Part shown: positions 41,092-51,095 of the stretch, piece after piece | How the letters are laid out: the number at the start of each line of letters is the position of its first letter | Position numbering within the stretch: position 1 is the first letter of the stretch | From: Podospora pseudocomata | Taxonomy: Eukaryota; Ascomycota; Sordariomycetes; Sordariales; Podosporaceae | Length of the DNA stretch: 64,000 nt | Direction of reading: 5' to 3' | Assembly (NCBI RefSeq): GCF_035222375.1 | Contig: NC_085890.1 | Location: 1,054,001-1,118,000, forward strand | Notes under the pieces: model-generated | What the model was told of the DNA's origin: nothing | Database searches by the model: none | The model's input: the letters and a program-made list of their open reading frames with translations, nothing else | Made by a program: the position numbers and the translations under genes

Positions 41092-42505
41092 ATGGGCATC
41101 TTCAGCTTTCTCTCAAGAAAGTCTCATGACAAGCACAAGGCTGCTTCTCTAAGAGCACACGCCTATGACACGACAGCCGCTGGGACTGTCCCTCTTCAAG
41201 GTGAGCATGTCAACAATATTGCTGCGGTAAAGATCCAAGTGAGCTTACACATGTAGGAGCATACCCAGTAGCAGGCAATGGTCCCAATGTTTTCGATACG
41301 CTGTCTGGGGGACGACCAGACTCTCGTCATGCACAGCTTTCGTCGACGGTGCCGGATAATCACAACGGAGCTGCGCCTGCCCCTGGGGTTCCTCGCTATC
41401 GAGACCCGACTACTGACCGACCAAACACGGCTCCCAGTGGGCAGCCAACGTTGCAACATGTGAGCTCCGGGACCAGGTTGAGGAAGGCTGCCAAGAAAGG
41501 TCCTCCCATCTCTTTCAAGATGCTTCGAAGCGTTGGCTCTACCATCAGTGGCGGCTCGCGACCAGGATCGAAGGGTTCCGAGTACGAAATCAAGAGTACC
41601 TTGCAAGGGACCGTCAGCCATTCACGCTCCAGCTCAATGCGTAGCGAAAGTGGCAGGTTCAGAGATATCCTCGACGCCCATTCCGAGCTCAAGCCTCCCG
41701 ACTTTCGAGCCAGAGTCAAGGCTGCCGGTGCCAAGGACTATGGAGAGGACGTTGCCGAAAGGAACATGGGAGAAAATGGGTTTGATCTGGAGTCAGAGCA
41801 TGTCAAGGCCTTCTACAACAGCCATCCGAGCGCACCCCGGCCGAGAAGGTCAGCCCCTGCTCTCAACCCAAGAAGCTCGAGGCACACGATTCGGGAGGCA
41901 CAGAATGGTCAACAACCACCAAAAAGGCCGATGGCCCCCCCACCTGCTTCCATCGCCCCGTCTCAGCGCTCTCTGCCCCAAGCACTGCCGGGCCAGACGC
42001 CCCGACACAAGCCCGCCGAGACCGCCCTGTACGCTGACATGAAAACCACGGGCGGCGGACACCTGAAGCGACGGGTATCAGTCAACACCTACATGCCTCC
42101 AGCTTCCTTCCAGAACACCAGCGCCGTCTCCTTGAGCAAGGTGCACGGCTCAGAGATCAACACCATCGACCTGGACATTCTGAAGCCGCCGATTGTGATG
42201 GGCGCTCCGAGGACAAGCGGGGAGACCCCGCGGACGGCGAGGATACCGCGGGATTCGGTGATGCTCGCGAGGAGGAAGGTGTCGATACCGGGCCACCTCG
42301 CTCGGCGTGACAGCTCTTCTCCAGAAAGGACGTTTTCTCTCCGGTCAGCTACCACCCGACCCCAGCACCACCACCAGCGTGCGTCAATGAGTAGTTCAAC
42401 CAGCGCATCGTTTTCCCCCCGCCACCGTCACAGTTTACACACGTTGCACTCGTCTATTTCTTCGTCTGGTGTTCAGAGCTGGGATGGCAGCTCGTTTCTT
42501 CAGGG

Positions 42506-42536
<31 letters not shown>

Positions 42537-43873
42537 CCGCTGGCTTACCCGCGTCGTCTTCACACTGCTACTCAACCCTTTCAGCCACCGTCCGTATCTG
42601 AGGTTGATGTTGACGCTGTGGATGATTGGGTGGAATTTTGTTCTTGTTAGTGTTTTTTTCTTCTTCTCTTTCTTTCTTCTTTTTTCTCATTTTTTTTTCT
42701 TCTTTTTTTCCTTATTTCGACACTCACCAATTTTTTTGTTCAGCGATCATGTGCTAACTTTGCGTGTTCTCTCTTCTAGCCCACAAGACAGCTTCTACAA
42801 CCCCTAAACCTACCGCTTCCTCATTGGCAAACCTGGGGTTTCGTCGTCCCCTCTCCATGATGAGAAGCACACCGCCACCGCCGCCCCTGAACCCCCCCGC
42901 CCGACCGGCAACCGCTGTACCGTTTGAGATCCCTGAACATCACGTCCCGATTCGCACGAGGAGTTTGAGAGGTTACTCGGCCTCGTCCGGGACACCGACC
43001 ACGCACACCGTCACGGTTAGATCCTCCTCCAGTCCTGGACGTCCGCAGTCACGAACGACGGTCACGTCTGCGTCTGTGGATGATGACAGTCTGGCGCCCG
43101 AGGCGGTCAAGCTTGCTGAGGGGGAGGATGATGATGGGTTTAATATGGATGATCACATTTCTTCGGATGAGGTCGATAGCGTTCTCGGGGGTGGGGGGAA
43201 AAAGCCGAGCGGAGAGGGGGAGGAGGAGCTGCTCTGGAAGGAGGAGGGGTATGGGGGTGGGGGGTTGATGTTGCCGGGGTTGTGGGAGGTTTTTCCGGAG
43301 GCGAAGGTAAAGGGGAGTTATGATGGGATTGGGGATAGTTTTGGGCCTAGGGGCGGGGGGAGGAGGAGGAGGAGGAGGAGGAGGTATGTGGTTGATACGG
43401 GGGTTGAGTATGGGAGTAGTGGTGATGAGGGAGAGGGGTTTGGGGAGGAGAGGAGAGAGGAGGAGGAGGAAGAGGAGGAGATGGTGAGGGGGAGGGGGGT
43501 GGTTGTTGGAAGGGTGAGGGGCAGGGGAAGGAGAAGGGGGAAATTGGAGGGGATTTATGGAGAAAAGAAGGGGAGTGATGCTGATGATGAGGAGGGGACG
43601 CCGAGGGGGAGGAGGGCGTCAGTGGGGAGTTATTACATGGAGTTGAGGGAGAAGGTTGGGGTGGGGGTTATTGAGGAGGAGAAAGAGGTGATGGGCAAAG
43701 TGGATGCGGCTGCTGCGGTTAGGATGAGGAAGCAGGTCAAGTGTGCGGAGAGGGCGGCTGGTGGGGGGAGGGTTAGGCTGCGAACGGGAGGGGAGGGGGC
43801 GGCGAATATTGGGGTCAGGAGGAACAAGTCGGTGCCGGTGTTGTGTGTTGAAGGGGAGGAGTACAGGGGGTGA
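41092..43873 (+). CDS. Large low-complexity protein, unrecognised
   Basis: Three exons (41092-41200, 41257-42645, 42780-43873) give 863 residues; the introns are 56 and 134 bp, the second T-rich with a GCTAAC branch-like site. The N-terminus MGIFSFLSRKSHDKHKAASL has a Gly2 that could be myristoylated, although the +1 frame upstream codon context is not decisive. Residues about 95-150 (KKGPPISFKMLRSVGSTI, SEYEIKSTLQGTVSHSRSSS) and LKPPDFRARVKAAGAKDYGEDVAERN look more ordered. The middle is Ser/Pro-rich with a ten-Thr run from an AAC-type repeat. The C-terminal third is acidic and Arg/Gly-rich with eight consecutive Arg followed by YVVDTG, and a patch of RGRGRRRGK. It ends RRNKSVPVLCVEGEEYRG. 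No known domain is recognised. From the pattern it is probably a disordered scaffold or regulator. Confidence 0.75.
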
Positions 43874-44833
43874 ATTTGTGTTTCTGGTAGGCTTTGGTGT
43901 TTTGGATTTTGGTGCGAATAGGTCGGCACTGTTTGGGTTTTGCTGTTTGTTTTGGATTTCGGACACTCATTGCTAGGGAGTTGTTGGGTTTTCTTTTGTT
44001 TCCTCGAGGGGTCGGTTAATACTCTCTGAATGAATGGAGGCCGGAGGACCTCACGGGAGGAAGACTGGCGAGCGGACAAATGGCATCGAGATACCACGGC
44101 AGCAACAACGACATTGACGGGACATTATCATCTTTCTTACGGAATGGGACACAAAATGGCAGCACAACAGCATATGACGGCGGCAAGGCAAAGGCTAGTA
44201 GGCCGGGAAAAGGGGGAAGGCATTGGCTTACTTACATCTATCTGTCTGGCTTTGGCATGCATTGGGTACATAGATTGGGTGTTTTCTTGGTGGGAATCAC
44301 ATTTGGATATATTTAAGGGGTGATAATGTATGGGATGGGAATCCAAAATGATAAACACATTTTTGCACCTCTGAATTGTGCTCGAGTTATTCTTGACATG
44401 ACTACGTACGGGCTGCGAGATGGGGGAAAAGGAGGGTTAGGGTTAAGCACCTATGAATCACAAGCAGCCGTGAGCCGCAAACCCATTCTCCGGGCTGACC
44501 CAAACGGGCAAGTTTGGCCGAGCTTGATTTGTGAGGGGCAACTTATCAACGCTTAAACTCACTTCGTTGGGGGAAGGATTATCTGCGATTCTCCCGCCGT
44601 TGAAGAGCTCAGAGGGTTTCATCGCATCGGCAAAAATAAACGGTCTGAAAACAAAGGACATAAACAACAGCTCGACTCTGGCCATTCCTTGACGACACAA
44701 CAGTAGCTCATCAGCCTGAGCCCACTATTCACAACCACACCACTTGATTACCTACGTACCTACCTTGGAGCCATCAACACCAGCATCATTCATTCCCACT
44801 GCATACAAATCCCAGGAATCTCATACGGCAAAA
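43874..44833. other. Upstream region of SLH1
   Basis: This 960-bp stretch contains two abutting TTAGGG-type units (GGGTTAGGGTTA, 44434-44445), about 390 bp upstream of the SLH1 start. The final 130 bases are CA-rich and leader-like. No gene is seen. Confidence 0.5.
44434..44445 (+). promoter_or_regulatory. TTAGGG tandem (Tbf1-type or interstitial telomere-like site)
   Basis: The sequence GGGTTAGGGTTA matches the vertebrate-type telomere unit used by most filamentous ascomycetes, and the site bound by Tbf1-like Myb factors. It lies upstream of SLH1 in single-copy DNA. Confidence 0.35.
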
Positions 44834-47800
44834 ATGATGACTCCATCCCTCAGCCTAGAAGAATGGCGCGCCCAGGTCTCAGCCATGAAATCAGCCGTCG
44901 TCTCGGCCAATCTCAAACCATCCCCCCCGACAAACAGCGACAACGAAGGCGACTGGACAGACGACGAGATTGAGCCCCGGCACCCCAGAAACGGGGACAT
45001 CTGGGACTTTATCTCGGACGACGACGACGACCTCCTCTCCGACAGTGATGACTCTGAGGACATCTCCAGCGGTGGTGACGACCAGTTCAGCGGCCGGCCT
45101 TCCAGTTCGGCAACGGTTTATGACCTGAACTGGTTGGCGGCGAAATGCCAAAACCACCCTTCCGGTCTTGACGCCCAAGCATTAGAGGGGCAGATTCTGG
45201 AAATTTTGACAGCGGGAAAGAGGTCGGAAGAGGAGGTGCAAAGCCAACTGACTGACCTGATCGGTTTTGACGACTTGGACTTTGTGGTCGAGTTGTCTCT
45301 GCACAGGGGCGAGGTTGTTGCCGCTGCTGCCTCAGAGAGGTCTGGCACCCGGTTACTGACAAAAGCTCAGAGGCAGGAGCAGTTACGGGAAAGGGATCGG
45401 TTGCACAAGGGCCGAAAGTTGCAACAGGCACGGGAAAAGGAGGAGGAGTACCCCCACGTTTACAAACAATACCATGGTGGAAACACGCTGTCGCACAGCG
45501 GGCACAAGTACAAGCTCCCGCCCAACAGTCAGAGGTTGGAGTTTGAAAAGCACGAGGAGTATGTCATCCCCGCCGGGCGGGCGGGGACGCTGTGGCCGGG
45601 GCACAGGCTTGTCAGCATCAAGGAGCTGGATGGGCTTTGCCGGGGGACGTTTAGGGGGTATGAGAGTCTGAATCGGATGCAGAGCTTGGTTTACCCGGTT
45701 GCATACAAGACGGGGGAGAACATGCTGATCTGTGCGCCGACGGGGGCGGGAAAGACGGATGCTGCGATGTTGACTGTGCTGCAGACGGTGGGGCAGTATC
45801 TGACGCCGAGTCCTGGGGAGGTTCATGACGCGAGCGAGTTTGGGGTTGATCTGGCAGAGTTCAAGATTGTGTATGTCGCGCCGATGAAGGCGCTGGCGGC
45901 CGAGATTACAGAGAAGTTGGGGAAGAGGCTGGCTTGGTTGGGAGTCAGGGTGAGGGAGTACACGGGTGATATGCACCTGACGAAGAGGGAGGTGGTGGAG
46001 ACGCAGGTTATTGTTACGACGCCGGAGAAGTGGGACGTGGTTACACGAAAAGGGACGGGGGATACCGAGTTGGTGCAGAAGGTTAGGTTGTTGATCATTG
46101 ATGAGGTGCATATGCTTCATGATGAGAGGGGTGCGGTGTTGGAGAGTCTGGTGGCGAGGACGCAGAGGCAGGTGGAGAGCACGCAGAGCTTGATTCGTAT
46201 TGTTGGGTTGAGTGCCACGCTGCCGAATTATGTGGACGTGGCCGACTTTTTGGGCGTGAACAAGCAGAGGGGGTTGTTTTATTTTGATTCGAGCTTCAGG
46301 CCGGTGCCGTTGGAGCAGCACTTTTTGGGCGTGAAGGGGAAGGCGGGGACGAGGCAGTCGAGAGACAACATTGACGAGGTGGCGTTTGAGAAGGTGAGGG
46401 AGATGCTGGAAGAGGGGCATCAGGTCATGGTCTTTGTCCATTCGAGGAGGGACACGCAGGCGACGGCCAAGATGCTGTATGAGAAGGCTACGGATCAGGC
46501 TTGTGTCGGGTTGTTTGATCCGAGTGGGAGTGAGAAGTTTGAGGCGGCGATGAGGGATGTGAAGCAGACGAAGGCGAGGGAGATTAGGGACTTGGTGCCA
46601 AAGGGGCTGGGCATTCACCATGCGGGTATGGCGAGGTCGGACCGGAACTTGATGGAGAGGTTGTTTGGGGAAGGTGTGATCAAGGTCTTGTGCTGTACGG
46701 CAACGTTGGCGTGGGGCGTCAACCTGCCGGCTGCGGCGGTTATCATCAAGGGGACCCAGGTCTACAGTGCCCAGGAGGGCAAGTTTGTGGACCTGGGAAT
46801 TCTGGATGTGCTGCAGATCTTTGGTCGTGCTGGTCGTCCCCAGTTTGAGGATACTGGTATTGGCATGATCTGCACGACGCACGACAGGCTGGCTCATTAC
46901 CTCACTGCCGTGACCGACCAGCTACCGATCGAGTCCAAGTTCTCGGCCAAGTTGGTGGACAACTTGAATGCTGAGATTGCGTTGGGCACCGTCACCTCGA
47001 TCAACGATGCCGTCAAGTGGATCGGTTACTCGTATCTGTTTGTGCGGATGAGGAGGAACCCGATGGCCTATGGTATCGACTGGTCCGAGTACAGCGACGA
47101 CCCTCAACTGGTCCAAAGACGACGCAAGCTGGCCATTCAAGCTGCCCGGACGCTTCGGCAAAGTCAGATGATCATCTTCAACGAGACGACCGAGGAGCTG
47201 CGCAGCAAGGACATCGGCCGTATTGCCAGCCAATACTACATTCAACACACCAGCATCCAAATCTTCAACTCGCTGATGAAGTGGGACTCGGCCGAGAAGG
47301 ACATCCTCATGATGATTGCCATGTCTGGCGAGTTTGACAACATTCAGTCGAGAAACAACGAGGCCGACGAGCTGTCGCGGATGAAGGCGAACCAGCACTT
47401 TATCCCGTACGAGATCAAGGGCGGCATTGACACACCGCAGACAAAGACTAATATCCTGCTGCAGGCATACATCTCAAGGCTCCAGCCAGAGGATTTTGCG
47501 CTGACAAACGACTTGAATTATGTTGCTCAGCAGGCCGGCCGTATCTGCCGGGCTCTGTTCATGATTGCGCTGAACAGGAGATGGGGGTACCAGTGCTTGG
47601 TTCTGTTGACCATGGCCAAGTCGATTGAGAAGCGGATTTGGGCTTTCCAGCATCCGTTCCACCAGTTCGATCTCCCCAAGCCGGTTCTGAACAGCCTGGA
47701 CGCGAAGGAGGCTTTGTCGATTGAGTCGATGCGCGAGATGGAGCCGGCCGAGATTGGGAATCTGGTCAATAATTTCAAGACGGGCCACAAGATTGCCAAG

Positions 47801-50800
47801 TTGCTTGACAACTTTCCCACCTTGAGCATCGAGGCCGAGATTGCGCCCTTGAACCGGGATGTCTTGAGAATCAGGCTGTTTGTCACTCCTGATTTCCGCT
47901 GGAATGATTACCTTCATGGGACCTCGGAGTCGTACTACATCTGGGTTGAGAACTCGGAGACGTCTGAGATCTATCATCATGAGTTCTTCATCCTTAGTAG
48001 GAGGAGGTTGCATGATGATCATGAGCTCAACTTTACGATTCCGCTGAGCGATCCGCTGCCGAATCAGATTTACGTCAGGGCGGTGTCTGACCGATGGCTT
48101 GGTGCTGAGACGGTCACTGCTGTTTCTTTCCAGCATCTCATCAGGCCGGACACGGAGAGCGTGTACACGGATCTCCTGAACCTTCAGCCTCTGCCTGTTT
48201 CGGCTCTCAAGAACCCGGCCCTGGAGGAGCTGTACGCCCAGCGCTTCCAGTACTTCAACCCCATGCAGACGCAGTTGTTCCACACGCTGTACCACCGACC
48301 AGTCAACGTTCTGCTGGGTTCGCCAACAGGCAGCGGCAAGACTGTGGCTGCCGAACTGGCCATGTGGTGGGCTTTCCGGGAGCGTCCTGGGTCAAAGGTG
48401 GTTTACATCGCTCCCATGAAGGCCCTCGTCCGCGAGCGTGTCAAGGACTGGGGCGACCGCCTTGCCAAACCATTGGGGCTGAGGCTGGTAGAGTTGACGG
48501 GCGACAATACTCCCGACACCCGGACCATTCAAGACGCTGATATCATCATCACCACTCCCGAGAAGTGGGATGGCATCTCGCGTAGTTGGCAGACGAGAGG
48601 ATACGTCCGCAAGGTTAGTCTGGTCGTTATTGACGAGATTCATCTGCTGGCTGGTGACCGCGGTCCTATTTTGGAGATTATCGTGTCGCGCATGAACTAC
48701 ATCGCTGCGTCGACAAAGAATGCCGTCAGGCTGTTGGGCATGTCGACTGCTTGCGCCAATGCGACTGACTTGGGGAACTGGCTAGGTGTGAAAGGGGAGG
48801 AGGGGCTGTTCAACTTTAGGCACTCGGTTCGTCCAGTGCCGCTGGAGTTGTATATCGATGGGTTCCCAGAGGTTAGAGGCTTTTGTCCGCTGATGCAGTC
48901 TATGAACCGGCCTACTTTCCTGGCTATCTTGAATCATAGTCCGGAGAAGCCCGTTATCGTCTTTGTGCCGTCCCGTCGGCAGACGAGGTTGACGGCCAAG
49001 GATCTGATCAATCTGTGCGGTATGGAGGACAACCCGAGACGGTTCTTGAGCATGGACGAAGATGACTTGCAGGGTATCTTGTCTCGGGTCAAGGACGAGG
49101 CTCTCAAGGAGGCCATCAGCTTTGGAATTGGTCTGCATCATGCCGGTCTGGTCGAGGGTGACAGGCAGATCGCCGAGGAGCTGTTCCTCAACAACAAGAT
49201 CCAGATCTTGATCGCGACGAGCACGCTGGCTTGGGGTGTCAACTTGCCAGCTCACTTGGTCGTGGTCAAGGGAACGCAGTTCTACGACGCCAAGATTGAG
49301 GCGTACAAGGACATGGACTTGACGGATGTGCTGCAGATGTTGGGTCGTGCTGGTCGCCCGCAGTTCGACAGCTCTGGTGTTGCTCGCATCTTTACGCAAG
49401 ACTCCAAGAAGGACTTTTACAAGCACTTCTTGCACACCGGCTTCCCGGTTGAGTCGTCGCTGCACACGGTGCTGGACAACCATTTGTGTGCTGAGATTTG
49501 TGCCGAGACGATCATCACCAAGCAGGATGCGCTGGACTACCTGACGTGGACGTTTTTCTTCAGACGCTTGCACAAGAATCCGTCGTATTATGGGCTGGAG
49601 ATCTCTGCCGAGGAGCACAACACCACTACGGCTCAGCAGCTGGCCAACGAGTTTATAATCTCCATGGTGGACTCTTCGCTCCATGAGCTGACAGTGTCAA
49701 AGTGCGTGGAGGTTTACCCCAACGGGGATGTCGACCCTACACCCCTAGGCAAGATCATGTCCTACTACTACCTCTCCCACAAAACCATCCGCCAGCTCGT
49801 CAAGAAAGCCAAACCCCAAGCCACCTTCATCGACGTCCTGTCATGGATGTCCATCGCGACCGAATACGACGAACTCCCCGTCCGGCACAACGAAGACCTC
49901 ATCAACGCCGAGTTATCCAAGAACCTCCGCTTCCCAGGGACAGCCTTCGGTCTGCCCATGTGGGATCCCCATGTCAAGGCCTTTTTGCTGTTGCAAGCTC
50001 ACATGTCGGGGATTACGCTGCCGATTACCGATTACGTCGGTGATCAGACTTCGGTATTGGATCAGTCAGTTCGTATCATCCAAGCCGGCATCGACGTCAT
50101 GGCCGAACTGGGTTACCTCTCCTCTCTCAAATCGTTTGCTTCCCTCCTCCAGGCAGTAAAGGGTGGCATCTGGCCTGACGAGGACCCCGTCTCCTTGTTG
50201 CCGGGAGTCTCCCTCCCTGCAAACAACAAGCGCAAACCCACGCCGTTGCGGGACATCGCGAGGATGTCCCGCAACCAGAACCAACTCGATCGTCTTGCTC
50301 GCGAGCTTCACGTCCCGAGTTCTGCAATCGCCAAGTTCAAAAAAGCGGCGGCTTGCCTGCCTGATGTGAATGTCAGTGTCGACGATGTGAGAAACACGTC
50401 TTTGACCGTCACCTTGAGGCGTCAGAACCCCATCACGGAAAGGGAGGGGAGGATCTACGCGCCAAAGTATCCCAAGCCACAGACAGAGGGGTATTTTGTT
50501 ATTGTTGGGGATTTGGCCACGGAAGAGGTGGTGGCTGTCAAGAGGGTGGGTTGGAGTGGACGGCAGGCTAGAGACAAAAATGGGAAGAGAAACCCCGTTG
50601 AGATTGGGGACAGGCCGACGGCGAGAGCGGTGATCAAGTTGCCTGAGTGGGAGGGCAAGAGGAGGTATGATGTTTTGGTGGTGAGTGATGGGTATGTGGG
50701 TGTGGAGTGGGGGGTTAAGGCTGATGTGCCGGGGAAGCCGGTAGTGGATGTCGATGTCGGGGAGAAGGAGAAAGGGAAGATGCCTCAGGGGCAGGAAGGG

Positions 50801-50812
50801 GAGATGAGTTGA
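44834..50812 (+). CDS. SLH1: Tandem DExH helicase SLH1 (ASCC3 homologue, ribosome quality-control trigger)
   Basis: A single uninterrupted exon gives 1,992 residues from the ATG at 44834 (yeast Slh1 has 1,967). The acidic N-terminus (SDDDDDLLSDSDDSEDI) leads to an ASCC3-like segment and GTLWPGHRLVSIKELDGLCR. Cassette 1 has APTGAGKTD (about 300), DEVH (about 421), SATLPNYVDVADFLGV, FGRAGRPQF and a Sec63/FN3 unit (about 790-1110). Cassette 2 has GSPTGSGKTVAAELA (about 1160), DEIH (about 1266), the MSTACANATDLGNWLG motif III, LGRAGRPQF and a second Sec63 unit. DEVH rather than the DEIH of Brr2, and the N-terminus, point to Slh1. Role: RQT-complex helicase that splits collided ribosomes. Alternating C- and G-rich blocks give long antisense frames. 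Confidence 0.96.
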   Translation: MMTPSLSLEEWRAQVSAMKSAVVSANLKPSPPTNSDNEGDWTDDEIEPRHPRNGDIWDFISDDDDDLLSDSDDSEDISSGGDDQFSGRPSSSATVYDLNWLAAKCQNHPSGLDAQALEGQILEILTAGKRSEEEVQSQLTDLIGFDDLDFVVELSLHRGEVVAAAASERSGTRLLTKAQRQEQLRERDRLHKGRKLQQAREKEEEYPHVYKQYHGGNTLSHSGHKYKLPPNSQRLEFEKHEEYVIPAGRAGTLWPGHRLVSIKELDGLCRGTFRGYESLNRMQSLVYPVAYKTGENMLICAPTGAGKTDAAMLTVLQTVGQYLTPSPGEVHDASEFGVDLAEFKIVYVAPMKALAAEITEKLGKRLAWLGVRVREYTGDMHLTKREVVETQVIVTTPEKWDVVTRKGTGDTELVQKVRLLIIDEVHMLHDERGAVLESLVARTQRQVESTQSLIRIVGLSATLPNYVDVADFLGVNKQRGLFYFDSSFRPVPLEQHFLGVKGKAGTRQSRDNIDEVAFEKVREMLEEGHQVMVFVHSRRDTQATAKMLYEKATDQACVGLFDPSGSEKFEAAMRDVKQTKAREIRDLVPKGLGIHHAGMARSDRNLMERLFGEGVIKVLCCTATLAWGVNLPAAAVIIKGTQVYSAQEGKFVDLGILDVLQIFGRAGRPQFEDTGIGMICTTHDRLAHYLTAVTDQLPIESKFSAKLVDNLNAEIALGTVTSINDAVKWIGYSYLFVRMRRNPMAYGIDWSEYSDDPQLVQRRRKLAIQAARTLRQSQMIIFNETTEELRSKDIGRIASQYYIQHTSIQIFNSLMKWDSAEKDILMMIAMSGEFDNIQSRNNEADELSRMKANQHFIPYEIKGGIDTPQTKTNILLQAYISRLQPEDFALTNDLNYVAQQAGRICRALFMIALNRRWGYQCLVLLTMAKSIEKRIWAFQHPFHQFDLPKPVLNSLDAKEALSIESMREMEPAEIGNLVNNFKTGHKIAKLLDNFPTLSIEAEIAPLNRDVLRIRLFVTPDFRWNDYLHGTSESYYIWVENSETSEIYHHEFFILSRRRLHDDHELNFTIPLSDPLPNQIYVRAVSDRWLGAETVTAVSFQHLIRPDTESVYTDLLNLQPLPVSALKNPALEELYAQRFQYFNPMQTQLFHTLYHRPVNVLLGSPTGSGKTVAAELAMWWAFRERPGSKVVYIAPMKALVRERVKDWGDRLAKPLGLRLVELTGDNTPDTRTIQDADIIITTPEKWDGISRSWQTRGYVRKVSLVVIDEIHLLAGDRGPILEIIVSRMNYIAASTKNAVRLLGMSTACANATDLGNWLGVKGEEGLFNFRHSVRPVPLELYIDGFPEVRGFCPLMQSMNRPTFLAILNHSPEKPVIVFVPSRRQTRLTAKDLINLCGMEDNPRRFLSMDEDDLQGILSRVKDEALKEAISFGIGLHHAGLVEGDRQIAEELFLNNKIQILIATSTLAWGVNLPAHLVVVKGTQFYDAKIEAYKDMDLTDVLQMLGRAGRPQFDSSGVARIFTQDSKKDFYKHFLHTGFPVESSLHTVLDNHLCAEICAETIITKQDALDYLTWTFFFRRLHKNPSYYGLEISAEEHNTTTAQQLANEFIISMVDSSLHELTVSKCVEVYPNGDVDPTPLGKIMSYYYLSHKTIRQLVKKAKPQATFIDVLSWMSIATEYDELPVRHNEDLINAELSKNLRFPGTAFGLPMWDPHVKAFLLLQAHMSGITLPITDYVGDQTSVLDQSVRIIQAGIDVMAELGYLSSLKSFASLLQAVKGGIWPDEDPVSLLPGVSLPANNKRKPTPLRDIARMSRNQNQLDRLARELHVPSSAIAKFKKAAACLPDVNVSVDDVRNTSLTVTLRRQNPITEREGRIYAPKYPKPQTEGYFVIVGDLATEEVVAVKRVGWSGRQARDKNGKRNPVEIGDRPTARAVIKLPEWEGKRRYDVLVVSDGYVGVEWGVKADVPGKPVVDVDVGEKEKGKMPQGQEGEMS

Positions 50813-51095
50813 GTTAAGACATGAAAATAGGAGATGGGCTCCAGAGGTTCGAGAAGTTGTCCAAGTAAAAGGCTCACAAACACATGAATCGAATATAACC
50901 CACACACACCAATAAACAACACTGCGAGAATCTGCGAGAATAAAACCTGTCCTTGAAACATCTCTTCATTACCATTACTAATATAATAACCTTCTTTCTT
51001 CACCCATCTTTTATCCTCATATTCCCCCCCCCTTTCCCTCCCAATTTCCAACCAAAACCATCACGTCCCACCCATCCATTTCCCTTCCCCCCCCC

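Noticed and set aside
40499-41152. 217-codon frame upstream of the 41092 gene
   Set aside because: It reads a CT-rich promoter and leader and ends inside exon 1 of the real gene in another frame.
44434-44445. Interpretation as a true telomere end or a chromosome fusion point
   Set aside because: There are only two units, with ordinary genes on both sides.
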